In this document: piece by piece, positions 32,751 through 41,208 of the stretch
How the letters are laid out: every line of letters starts with the position of its first letter
Numbering within the stretch: the first letter of the stretch is position 1
Assembly: GCA_020634375.1 (NCBI GenBank)
Contig: JACKBX010000004.1
Location: 186,001-250,000 of the forward strand
DNA length: 64,000 bases
Direction: 5' to 3'
Source: Ardenticatenaceae bacterium
GTDB lineage: Bacteria > Chloroflexota > Anaerolineae > Promineifilales > Promineifilaceae
Position numbers and translations under genes: made by a program
Notes under the pieces: generated by a model
Database searches by the model: none
Seen by the model: only the letters and a program-made list of their open reading frames with translations
Told to the model about the DNA's origin: nothing

Positions 32751-34712
32751 ATGGGCCAATTAACAACCAGACAATTACAACGAAAACGAGACCGGCAAAC
32801 CAAACTGCGCAGCCGTTCCGGTTTACAACCCGGCGATATGCTTCAAGATCGGTATCGTATTGTTGGCCCCTTGGGTGCCGGGGGGTTTAGCTCTGTCTAT
32901 CAAGCTCGTGATATGCGCTTTCCTCAGGCCACAAAGCTGTGCGCCGTCAAAGAGATGCTCATCTCTGCCTCTGATCCACATATTCGCAAACTGACCATCA
33001 AATCATTTGAGCGTGAAGCCAGTATGTTGGCAATGCTCAATCACCCTACTATTCCCGACGTTTCTGATTATTTTACGGAAGGCAACCGCAGCTATCTCAT
33101 TTTGGAGCTAATTCGCGGCAAAGATTTGCAAAACTGGCTGGAAGAAAGCAAAGAGCCTTTGGATCAGGAAACGGCACTCAGTTGGGCATTGCAATTATGT
33201 GATGCGCTGGCTTACTTGCACAGTCAGAAACCACAACCCATTGTTTTCCGGGATATGAAGCCGTCTAATGTGATGTTGGACCAGTTCCAGAATATTCGCT
33301 TGATTGACTTTGGAATTGCCAAGCTGTTTGAGGCGGGAAATAAGGGGACGATGATTGGCACGGAAGGGTATTCGCCGCCAGAGCAGTATCGCGGCGAGGC
33401 ATCTCCGGCTGGCGATGTGTATGCGTGGGGGGCGACATTGCATCATTTGTTGACACGCAAAGACCCACGTTTGGAACCGCCGTTTACGTTTGCGGAACGG
33501 CCGATTCGTGATGTGAACCCGAACGTGTCCCCTGAATTTGATGCCATTATTATGCGTTGTCTGGCATATGATCCGAAGGAACGCTACGCGGATGCGCTGG
33601 CGTTGAAGAGTGCGCTGGAGTCTTTGGCACAGGCGGATGCGCAGGCTGCTTTTATGGCTTCTTCGCAGGTGGTTGAGATGGTGACGGCCGTTTCTGAAGG
33701 GGGTGCGCCAACGGCCGTTCCCTCGACATCCCCGAAAACCCGCAGCACCAATACTGTCAAACCCCTGTGGGTATTCAAATGCGAAGATGAGATTCGCTCC
33801 AAAGCGGCCGTAGCCTCAAATATGGTTTTCGTAAGCGCATATGACAATAACCTCTATGCCCTTTCTGTGAACAGCGGCGAGTTCGTTTGGAAGCATCCCA
33901 CATCGGATGGGTTGGGTTCCTCACCCTACGTATATGGTGATGCCGTTTTTGTAGGCTCTGCGGACAGCCACTTGTACTCTCTGAATTATCAGACAGGACG
34001 GATGAATTGGCGCTACGCTACCAGAGGCCCCGTCTACTCTTCTCCCATTGTACGCTTCGATCATGCATTTTTTGGCTCGGATGATGGCAATGTGTATGCT
34101 GTCAATGTAAATAGCGGAAAGGAAATTTGGAAGCAAAATGCGTTTAGCGCAGTCCGCTCCACTCCTTTTGTCGATGAAGAGCGTGTCTTTTTTGGGACAG
34201 AGGGTGGGTATGTTTACAGCCTTGAAATTGCTTCTGGAAAAATAAAATGGCAGTTTCAATCTAAACGCGCCGTGACTTCCTCCCCCGCCGTTTCAGACGA
34301 TTTGCTTGTGGTCGGCTCATTGGATAATACGGTGTATGCATTGGATGCAGGTACTGGGTGGGCCATTTGGCGTTTCCGAACCCGCCGTCCCATTATTTCC
34401 TCGCCTGTTATCCATGATTATGTGGTGTACATCGGTTCGTCGGATGGCAATTTGTACGCGATTGACCTGGATAGTGGCCGCCAGATATGGGCGTTTGAAA
34501 TAGATGGGCAGGTGTCCTCTTCTCCGGCTGTGTGGAAGGATGCTGTTTATTTTGGCGGTACAGATGGTAAAGTGTACAGTCTGGGAACGAAGCGAGGTGA
34601 ACTACGCTGGCAATTTGAAACTGGCGGGCCAGTTATTTCCTCGCCTACTATTGAAAAAGACGTCATGTATATAGGGTCCACAGACCACCAGTTATATGCA
34701 TTTCCAGTATAA
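32751..34712 (+). CDS. Ser/Thr protein kinase with C-terminal PQQ-type beta-propeller
   Basis: A 653-residue cytosolic protein without membrane helix. Residues 30-295 form a kinase: LGAGGFSSVYQAR, VKEM, catalytic loop FRDMKPSNVML (His of HRD replaced by Phe; Asp, Lys and Asn kept), LIDFGIAK and GTEGYSPPEQ. After a Thr/Pro-rich linker at about 305-340, residues 345-653 are PQQ/PQQ-like repeats (about seven units of the type VFVGSADSHLYSLNYQTGRMNWRY), expected to fold as a beta-propeller that binds a partner or ligand. As first gene of an operon with PP2C phosphatase, VWA and FHA proteins, it is the writer of this phospho-signalling set. Two near-adjacent ACGGCCGT copies sit in the linker. Confidence 0.92.
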   Translation: MGQLTTRQLQRKRDRQTKLRSRSGLQPGDMLQDRYRIVGPLGAGGFSSVYQARDMRFPQATKLCAVKEMLISASDPHIRKLTIKSFEREASMLAMLNHPTIPDVSDYFTEGNRSYLILELIRGKDLQNWLEESKEPLDQETALSWALQLCDALAYLHSQKPQPIVFRDMKPSNVMLDQFQNIRLIDFGIAKLFEAGNKGTMIGTEGYSPPEQYRGEASPAGDVYAWGATLHHLLTRKDPRLEPPFTFAERPIRDVNPNVSPEFDAIIMRCLAYDPKERYADALALKSALESLAQADAQAAFMASSQVVEMVTAVSEGGAPTAVPSTSPKTRSTNTVKPLWVFKCEDEIRSKAAVASNMVFVSAYDNNLYALSVNSGEFVWKHPTSDGLGSSPYVYGDAVFVGSADSHLYSLNYQTGRMNWRYATRGPVYSSPIVRFDHAFFGSDDGNVYAVNVNSGKEIWKQNAFSAVRSTPFVDEERVFFGTEGGYVYSLEIASGKIKWQFQSKRAVTSSPAVSDDLLVVGSLDNTVYALDAGTGWAIWRFRTRRPIISSPVIHDYVVYIGSSDGNLYAIDLDSGRQIWAFEIDGQVSSSPAVWKDAVYFGGTDGKVYSLGTKRGELRWQFETGGPVISSPTIEKDVMYIGSTDHQLYAFPV

Positions 34713-34784
34713 ATAAGTATGCTCATTAGGTGGCAGATGCTATACGCTGGTTGTTTGAATTGTAAATGGATGCACAGGTAAAAA

Positions 34785-35882
34785 ATGATGAATGACCTGG
34801 CCGATGATTTGAAAGAAACCGAACAAACAAATGATGAATTGGCTGCATCTACTGAGCCTGACATGTTGCTAAGGGAGCCTGAAACGGCCGTACCCACAGA
34901 AGATGGAGATGAATCAAACATGCTACCCAACACAGAAGAAATAGAAGACGAAGCCATCGCCGATGTGGATGCTGGCGATGAGGACATGGATGATATCTTT
35001 CCCGAACCGCAGTCACTAGAAACGGCCGCGCTCGAAATTCATCCCGATTTAGACAACCCCCTCTTCAATCTGGCCAAGATTGGCGCTGCCAGCGAAGCAG
35101 GCGAGCAAACAATGGTGGTTGCCAAACGCTGCTTTAAGGGAGCGGTGCGCGAGCGTAACGAAGACTCATGTTTAGTCTTCACTTCTGAGACGGGTGGACA
35201 CTTCCCCATCTTGCCTTTTGGCTTATATGTTGTGGCTGATGGCATGGGGGGGCATAAAAACGGACACATTGCCAGCAAGACAGCCTCTCGTATTGCTGCC
35301 CGCCAGGTTATTGAACGCGTGTATATGCCCTTGTTGCAAGTTGAGAGCGTGCCCAGTTCAACCCCCATTGTCGAAGTTTTAGAAGATGCGGTGGAATCCG
35401 CTCATCGTGCTTTGTATGATCCCACTGAACAGGCCGATACGGGCACGACGCTCACTGTGGCGCTGGTGTTAGGGCGGCGTTTGTACGTGGCGCATGTGGG
35501 CGACACACGCCTTTATCTCTGGCATAACGACAAATTAGAAAAAGTGACGACGGACCATTCTTTGGTTCAGCGGCTTCAGGATGTAGGCCAGCTTACAGCC
35601 GAAGAGGCCACTTTCTATCAATATCGCCATGTCTTGCTACGGGCCGTTGGTCAGGGGGAAGATTTGGCTGTGGATACATATACGCGCCGCTTGCCTAAGG
35701 CCGGTAAGTTGTTGTTATGTACGGATGGCGTTAGCGGCCTTATTCCAGAATTTGAAATTGGTATGATATTGCAACAAGATAAGCCAGCTGATGATATTGC
35801 TGAAGAATTAATGGATGCGGCAATGGATGCAGGTGGTTATGATAATATTACGGCGATTGTTGTAGATTTTCAGTTGGGTTAA
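34785..35882 (+). CDS. PP2C-family protein phosphatase with acidic N-terminal extension
   Basis: Dephosphorylates Ser/Thr and is the natural counterpart of the kinase just upstream (72 bases). Residues 1-100 are strongly acidic and low in structure (DDLKETEQTNDELAAS, DVDAGDEDMDDIF). The PP2C domain at about 108-365 has RNEDS, VADGMGGHKNG (metal-binding Asp), GTTLTVALV, VAHVGDTRLYL, LLCTDGVSGLI and GGYDNITAIVV, all intact. No membrane segment is present. The acidic tail may steer localisation or binding to the basic partner proteins; this is inferred. Confidence 0.92.
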   Translation: MMNDLADDLKETEQTNDELAASTEPDMLLREPETAVPTEDGDESNMLPNTEEIEDEAIADVDAGDEDMDDIFPEPQSLETAALEIHPDLDNPLFNLAKIGAASEAGEQTMVVAKRCFKGAVRERNEDSCLVFTSETGGHFPILPFGLYVVADGMGGHKNGHIASKTASRIAARQVIERVYMPLLQVESVPSSTPIVEVLEDAVESAHRALYDPTEQADTGTTLTVALVLGRRLYVAHVGDTRLYLWHNDKLEKVTTDHSLVQRLQDVGQLTAEEATFYQYRHVLLRAVGQGEDLAVDTYTRRLPKAGKLLLCTDGVSGLIPEFEIGMILQQDKPADDIAEELMDAAMDAGGYDNITAIVVDFQLG

Positions 35883-35917
35883 CCAGTTTTGCTGAAATTG
35901 CCCCGCTAATTTTTTGA

Positions 35918-37405
35918 ATGATGACAGAGCAGCCTAATTATTACGCAATTCTAGGCGTTGATAAACATGCCTCGTTGGAAGAAATCCACGAAGCGTTTGC
36001 GACCTGGCGGATTAAACTCAAGGAAGCAGAGCAGTTGGAGAGTACTCAGTATCAGCAGATTGCTTATGCTTATGAGGTCTTGAGCGATTCGGATCGGCGG
36101 ACTCTTTATGATTCGCTTTTGCAGGAGACGTCGGCTGAGTCGGTGTTGGAAGTTCATGCGCTGTTAAGCCGCAGCAAGATTGGTGTGTTGGATACGCCGC
36201 AAGTTGTGTATTTGTTGGTTAATGTACATCCGCCACAACAGGCTGAAGATGCGCGGCTGCCGCTAAATCTATGTCTGGTGCTGGATCGCAGCACGTCTAT
36301 GAATGGGGAACGCCTGGAACGGGTGAAAACGGCCGTTGAAATGGTGCTAGATAAGCTTGGCCCAGAGGACGTCATTTCAGTCGTGAGTTTTAGTGATCGG
36401 GCGGAGGTGCTGCTTCCCGCGGGACGTGTGCATAATAAGGTGCGTTTACTCTCACGTGTGAAGAGTATGTTGGCCTCCGGTGGTACGGAGATTTACCAGG
36501 GGCTGAAAACCGGTGTTGAGGAAATGCGTCAGGTATCTCTGTCGCAGCACATCAATCACCTGATTTTGCTTACGGATGGACATACCTACGGGGATGAAGC
36601 GTTGTGCGTGCAGTTGGCAAAGGAAACGGCCGTGCAAGGCATCGGCATCACTGCTTTTGGTATTGGCTTGGAGTGGAACGATAAATTTCTGGATCGACTC
36701 GTTGCCCCATCTAGTGGTCAATCGGGCTATATTGACGATCCTATGCAAATCATTGAGTATTTGGAAAAACGCATTAAAGGCTTGGGCGCTGTCTATGCCC
36801 AAAATGTGCAATTCCACCTTAATTTTCCCAATGCCGTTTACATGCGGTATGGGTTTAAGATGACTCCTTACGCGCAGCCTATCGATAAAGAGAAAGAATA
36901 TGTCAAGTTAGGCGACATAGAAGGGCGTCGCCCCCTTTCATTTTTATTGGAACTTAGCATTGATCCCCAGCCTATTCAAACACGTATCAAACTGCCTGTT
37001 CATTTAACGGCCGTGATCCCTGGCAAAAAATTACAAAAATATACCTTCAAGCAAGATTTGCAGTTGATGGTGTTAAAGACGCCCCTTCAGGAAGAACCGC
37101 CAGAAGCCGTGCTGCGAGCCGTGCGAATGCTCAATATGTATCGTATGAATGAAAAAGTATGGGAAGATGTGGAAGCTGGAAATGTAGAAATGGCCACAAC
37201 CCGGATGCGCCACCTGACAACCCGGTTTTTAGAAGCAGGGCAAACGCAGTTGGCCCGCCAGGCTCAAATGGAAGTAGACCGCCTGGCAAATGTGGGTGAT
37301 TTATCATTGGAAGGACGCAAAACGCTTAAGTTTGGAACCCGTGCACTATTAAATCAAACGATGTCTTTGCTGTTAAACGGGGACGAGGCGGGCGAGCATG
37401 ATTAA
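35918..37405 (+). CDS. Degenerate J-domain fused to von Willebrand factor A (VWA) domain protein
   Basis: The N-terminus (residues 5-65) is J-domain-like: NYYAILGVDKHASLEEIHEAFATW and IAYAYEVLSDSDRRTLYDSLL, but the HPD tripeptide that activates DnaK is gone (LKEAE in its place), so it likely acts as a binding domain. Residues 85-290 are a VWA domain with MIDAS residues DRSTS, GGTEIYQG and LLTDGHTYGD. The C-terminal 200 residues include a beta-rich domain and a helical stretch. It lies between PP2C and FHA genes, overlapping the latter by eight bases, and is probably the assembly or target protein of the kinase system. Confidence 0.86.
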   Translation: MMTEQPNYYAILGVDKHASLEEIHEAFATWRIKLKEAEQLESTQYQQIAYAYEVLSDSDRRTLYDSLLQETSAESVLEVHALLSRSKIGVLDTPQVVYLLVNVHPPQQAEDARLPLNLCLVLDRSTSMNGERLERVKTAVEMVLDKLGPEDVISVVSFSDRAEVLLPAGRVHNKVRLLSRVKSMLASGGTEIYQGLKTGVEEMRQVSLSQHINHLILLTDGHTYGDEALCVQLAKETAVQGIGITAFGIGLEWNDKFLDRLVAPSSGQSGYIDDPMQIIEYLEKRIKGLGAVYAQNVQFHLNFPNAVYMRYGFKMTPYAQPIDKEKEYVKLGDIEGRRPLSFLLELSIDPQPIQTRIKLPVHLTAVIPGKKLQKYTFKQDLQLMVLKTPLQEEPPEAVLRAVRMLNMYRMNEKVWEDVEAGNVEMATTRMRHLTTRFLEAGQTQLARQAQMEVDRLANVGDLSLEGRKTLKFGTRALLNQTMSLLLNGDEAGEHD

Positions 37406-37907
37406 ATGTCCTGAATGTGGTTCGGCACAATATGAGGGGACGCTTTTTTGTAGTGAGTGCGGCCGTTTCTTGGTGGAGACAGCACAGAATATCACAGCGC
37501 AATTGCCATTTGCCCAATTCGGTCGCTTGCCCACACCGCCGCCCCAAATTGAAGAGGAACTTGAACTACTTGCCAGCAGCAAAGAGATAACATTTTTTAT
37601 ACCCAGCAGGCGAGAACGTCTTCAACGCCAGTTACAGAATGAGATTCGTGTGGGACGTGCTGACGAGGATGCCGGTTATATTCCAGAGCTTGACTTAACC
37701 GGATACGATGGCGTCGCTCATGGCGTATCCCGTGTACATGCTACGATTCAGTTAACCAATCAGGGTATCGTCGTCGTTGATCTTGGCAGTACCAATGGTA
37801 CTTATCTCAATAACTATCGCCTGACTGCCCAGCAGCCTTATTTGCTGGCTAGTGGGGACGAAATTCTATTTGGTGATTTGTTGGTTCATATATTTTTTGA
37901 CCTATAG
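37398..37907 (+). CDS. Zinc-ribbon plus FHA-domain protein
   Basis: Residues 1-25 form a zinc ribbon with Cys4, Cys7, Cys18 and Cys21 (CPECG and CSECGRF). Residues about 90-165 are an FHA domain, which binds phosphothreonine: RVGRADED, HGVSRVHATIQL and VVDLGSTNGTYLNNY hold the Arg, Ser and Asn contacts. The middle is a short linker with EEELELLAS. The gene is translationally coupled to the upstream VWA protein (eight-base overlap). In this operon it is the most likely reader of kinase products; a phosphorylated partner is inferred, perhaps the VWA protein or kinase. Confidence 0.9.
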   Translation: MIKCPECGSAQYEGTLFCSECGRFLVETAQNITAQLPFAQFGRLPTPPPQIEEELELLASSKEITFFIPSRRERLQRQLQNEIRVGRADEDAGYIPELDLTGYDGVAHGVSRVHATIQLTNQGIVVVDLGSTNGTYLNNYRLTAQQPYLLASGDEILFGDLLVHIFFDL

Positions 37908-37936
37908 TGGGGGTCCAGTACAAAAAGAGAAAACCT

Positions 37937-38176
37937 ATGCAAACAGTGATCGTTCACATTCATAATGAAGACCCAGTGGTTTGTGAAATCGAAGAGATAC
38001 CAGCACAAAATGCGCAGTTTATTATCATTCACAACCCGCGCCGCCGTGATGGTTCCGATGTTCATTACTTAGATGAAGATGTTTCGTCGGTTTTGTTCCC
38101 TATGCATCGTGTTAACTTTATCCAACTGCTGCCCTCCGCAGATGTGGAAGAAATTATTGGTTTTGTGCGCGAATAA
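37937..38176 (+). CDS. Small conserved-position protein, function unknown
   Basis: I do not recognise this 79-residue soluble protein. It is beta-rich, with QTVIVHIHNEDPVVCEIEEIP, then QFIIIHNPRRRDGSDVHYLDED, and ends PSADVEEIIGFVRE. The ATG at 37937 is preferred; a GTG overlapping the upstream stop would add ten residues. It lies between the FHA gene and the response regulator, with two bases to the latter, so it is part of the same message. The basic PRRRDGSDVHY loop might be a ligand or protein contact; its role is unknown. Confidence 0.65.
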   Translation: MQTVIVHIHNEDPVVCEIEEIPAQNAQFIIIHNPRRRDGSDVHYLDEDVSSVLFPMHRVNFIQLLPSADVEEIIGFVRE

Positions 38177-38178
38177 AA

Positions 38179-38922
38179 ATGGTAGAAAGAATCCCAACAT
38201 CATTGGAATCTGGCCCGCCACGACTTATCTTAATCGTGGATGATGAGGCACGCATGCGACGTTTTATTCGCATGAATATGGAGCTGGAAGGTTATCAGGT
38301 CGTCGAAGCAGATAATGGCCTTCACGCGCTTGAGCAAATTCGGCAGCACACACCTGACTTAGTGGTGATGGATGTGATGATGCCCGAAATGGATGGCTTC
38401 GAGACGCTGAAGTTACTGCGAGAAATTTCTACCGTTCCGGTGATTTTGCTAACGGTGAAGGGTGAAGAAGAGGACAAGATTCATGGGTTGAATTTGGGGG
38501 CGGATGATTACATCACCAAGCCTTTTAGCCCACGAGAATTGAGCAGCCGGGTAACGGCCGTGCTGCGTCGTGCAGATTGGCCTGCGCCCGCACCGCGTAC
38601 CATTCTCGTCATTGATGACCACTTGTCCATAGATTTCAATCGCCATCAAGTTATTGTAGATGGCGAGCGTGTGGACTTGCGTCCCACAGAATATCGTCTT
38701 CTCAATCATCTGGTACAAAATGCCGGGTGGGTTGTTCCCCATGACACATTGTTAGCGAAAGTCTGGGGGTATGAATATCGTGATGAAACCCACTACCTAA
38801 GACTTTACATAAACTACTTGCGCAAGAAAATCGAGATCGATCCTGCCAATCCTCAATACATTCTTACAGAACGTGGTGTTGGCTACCGGTTTGTGGATTT
38901 CAAGAAGAAACAAGGCGAATGA
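38179..38922 (+). CDS. OmpR/PhoB-family response regulator
   Basis: A 247-residue transcription regulator. The receiver domain has acidic pocket DDE in LIVDDEARMRR, phospho-acceptor Asp in LVVMDVMMPEMDG, Thr in ILLTVKG and Lys in ITKPFSPREL. The C-terminal winged helix has VDLRPTEYRLLNHLVQNAGWVVPHDTLLAKVWG and ends YILTERGVGYRF. No histidine kinase is in this operon, so it may be fed by an orphan kinase or by the Ser/Thr kinase. Its stop overlaps the start of the Rel-like gene (ATGA), coupling regulator and alarmone enzyme. Confidence 0.92.
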   Translation: MVERIPTSLESGPPRLILIVDDEARMRRFIRMNMELEGYQVVEADNGLHALEQIRQHTPDLVVMDVMMPEMDGFETLKLLREISTVPVILLTVKGEEEDKIHGLNLGADDYITKPFSPRELSSRVTAVLRRADWPAPAPRTILVIDDHLSIDFNRHQVIVDGERVDLRPTEYRLLNHLVQNAGWVVPHDTLLAKVWGYEYRDETHYLRLYINYLRKKIEIDPANPQYILTERGVGYRFVDFKKKQGE

Positions 38923-41150
38923 CAGCAGTACGCATCGTGACCGATGCCACCGAGTTTTTTAAACAAATTAACAGTTACCTTCCTGTTGATCAACGATTAT
39001 GTGTGCAGGAAGCATTTGCCTTTGCTCGTCGGGAACACGGTGATCAACGCCGAAAATCTGGCGAGCTTTTTTTTATTCACCCCTTAACCGTCGCCTATTA
39101 CCTCTCTGAATATCACCTGGATTCGGCTGCATTGTCGGCAGCTTTGCTGCACGACATCGCTGAAGATACTCGCGTTTCCATAGATGACATTGAACGGCGC
39201 TTTGGTAAAGATGTGGCTTTGCTGGTAGATGGTGTGACGAAGTTGAAAGACGTGACACTTGGCGTTTCCAAAGGGCGCAAACTTTCCCCGGAAGAATTGC
39301 AAAATGCCAGTCTGCACAAAATGTTTGATGTGATGACGGCAGATGTGCGCACGGTCATTGTGAAACTGTTTGATCGTCTACACAATATGCGCACTATCAA
39401 AGCGCTGCCAGAACGAAAACAACGTCAAAAAGCAGAAGAAACGTTAACGGTTTATGCGCCATTAGCAAATCGTTTGGGTATTTGGAAAGTCAAAAACGAA
39501 CTAGAAGCACTTTCGTTAGAAGTACTGAATCAATCTGCTTACGAATTGATAAAAACGCGGCGTGAACACCTTTTGCAAGAACAACAAGCAGCCTATAAGC
39601 AAGTTAGCGCAGAGATTTTTGATTGCTTGTTGCAGGCAAATCTGGATGTTAGAGATGTCATGCTGGCCCCGGAAAATATTTATACGGTGTATCAAGACCT
39701 GACAGCTCGCGGAGCATCCTATTATGACGTGGATAGGACATTGCGGCTGATTGTTTTGATGGATGATTGGCCCTCCTGTTATTTGGCATTGGGTCATTTG
39801 CACCGGCTGTGGAAGCCGGTTCCGGGGCGGTTTGATGATTATGTGGCTGTACCTCTGGATAATTTGTATCGTTCCCTGCATACAACAGTGGTTCATTCCG
39901 ATGGGCAGTATGTGAAACTGCGTATCCGTACTGTAGAAATGGACAAGGTTTCGGAGATAGGGGTGCTGGCGCGTTGGCTGTACGCTGGTACGCCTTTATG
40001 GACGACCGGAATTGCTAATCGTATTGACTCGTTTATAAGCAATATTACGGAAAATATTAGTGTAGAAGTACAAGACCCTGGCGCAGGCGTGAAAGGGGTT
40101 GTAGAGGACGTTTTCCGCAAGCAAATCCGTGTGTATACACCACGCGGTGATGTTGTGGAGTTGGGGCAGGGGGCGACGGCAATTGATTTTGCTTATTCTA
40201 TTCATACGGGTTTGGGAAATCAATGTCATGCTGCGTATGTGAATGACCAATTGTATCCATTGAATCGCCCGCTGCACGATGGCGACCGGGTGCAGATTGT
40301 GAAGAGTGTACGTGCAGAGCCGCAGCGAGCCTGGTTGGATGAAGACCTGGGATATATCGCTACTAATTATGCACGGTCTCATGCACGGCGCTGGTTCCGA
40401 CGTTTGTCTAAGGGGAAGGCTGTTTTTCAGGGGAAGAAGCTGCTGGAATCGGAGTTGGAGATGTTAGGCTTGCCGGATTACCCGCATGTGGAGATTGCGG
40501 CGGCCTTTAAGTATGAATCGACGACTGAGTTGTATCATGATATTGGGCGAGCGGATGTGTTGTTAACGGCCGTTGCCACCAGCGTCTTAGAAAATACATG
40601 GGGGCGCGGCCCGGCACGGAATTTAGATGATGTTGTCTATTCCGTAACTGGCGAAAAATACGTCATCGTTAATGCGCACAAACGCAAATTGCGTCTATGT
40701 GCTACATGCAATCCCCATCCCGGCGATGCTATTGCCGGGTTTGTCCGTGCCGATGGGGGTGTAACCGTCCATCAGGAAACTTGCCACACATTGCGTCCCA
40801 ACCGATTGTCTGGGCGTATTCTCAAGTTGGGGTGGGGGAAAACAGGAACCCGGCAGGCACGGTTGTTGACCGTGCAGGTGGATGTGTTTGACCGTCCAGG
40901 GTTACTGTACGACATTACACGGCTCATGCAAGATGAGCAGATCAACATTTCATTCATCAATACCATGATTCCCTCACGTAAGGGAGAGAAGCATGTGATT
41001 TTAGGGGTAGAGGTGGTGCGACCACGCCAGTTGGTACGTATCTTGCACCAAATTCAGGCCATTGCGAATGTGTTTGCTGTGCGCTGCTTACCAGAAACTC
41101 CCTCGCAGGATGAAAGTTTCCCGACAAAGATGCCCTATAAGCCGGAGTGA
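38919..41150 (+). CDS. RelA/SpoT-homologue with intact HD hydrolase and degenerate synthetase site
   Basis: A 743-residue long-form Rel protein: HD hydrolase (about 25-190), synthetase-like (230-350), TGS (390-455) and C-terminal ACT (about 655-730). Hydrolase residues are kept: His in FFIHPLTV, HD..ED in LLHDIAEDT, and Asp/Asn in LFDRLHNMRT. The synthetase site is altered: the metal-binding Asp of the F-D-L-x-A-I-R motif is Arg in DVDRTLRLIV, the Arg/Lys of the GRPKHIYS motif are lost (LAPENIYTV), and the general-base Glu of E-x-Q-I-R-T is Lys (VKLRIRT). It thus looks like a (p)ppGpp hydrolase only. It ends the kinase-phosphatase operon. Confidence 0.88.
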   Translation: MTAVRIVTDATEFFKQINSYLPVDQRLCVQEAFAFARREHGDQRRKSGELFFIHPLTVAYYLSEYHLDSAALSAALLHDIAEDTRVSIDDIERRFGKDVALLVDGVTKLKDVTLGVSKGRKLSPEELQNASLHKMFDVMTADVRTVIVKLFDRLHNMRTIKALPERKQRQKAEETLTVYAPLANRLGIWKVKNELEALSLEVLNQSAYELIKTRREHLLQEQQAAYKQVSAEIFDCLLQANLDVRDVMLAPENIYTVYQDLTARGASYYDVDRTLRLIVLMDDWPSCYLALGHLHRLWKPVPGRFDDYVAVPLDNLYRSLHTTVVHSDGQYVKLRIRTVEMDKVSEIGVLARWLYAGTPLWTTGIANRIDSFISNITENISVEVQDPGAGVKGVVEDVFRKQIRVYTPRGDVVELGQGATAIDFAYSIHTGLGNQCHAAYVNDQLYPLNRPLHDGDRVQIVKSVRAEPQRAWLDEDLGYIATNYARSHARRWFRRLSKGKAVFQGKKLLESELEMLGLPDYPHVEIAAAFKYESTTELYHDIGRADVLLTAVATSVLENTWGRGPARNLDDVVYSVTGEKYVIVNAHKRKLRLCATCNPHPGDAIAGFVRADGGVTVHQETCHTLRPNRLSGRILKLGWGKTGTRQARLLTVQVDVFDRPGLLYDITRLMQDEQINISFINTMIPSRKGEKHVILGVEVVRPRQLVRILHQIQAIANVFAVRCLPETPSQDESFPTKMPYKPE

Positions 41151-41162
41151 CAAACCATAATT

Positions 41163-41203
41163 GGTAGCCAATAAACCGTCATTGTCGCAGTTTACTGGCT
41201 ACC
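41163..41203. terminator. Hairpin between convergent rel-like and YhaM-like genes
   Basis: GGTAGCCAATAAAC (41163-41176) pairs with GTTTACTGGCTACC (41190-41203), 13 of 14 positions plus a G-T. The 13-base loop lies midway between two genes that end 55 bases apart. It resembles the CAGTAA repeat family loosely (ACTGG, TTTAC), and may be a diverged copy that serves as a two-way stop. Confidence 0.65.
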
Positions 41204-41208
41204 GTTAA

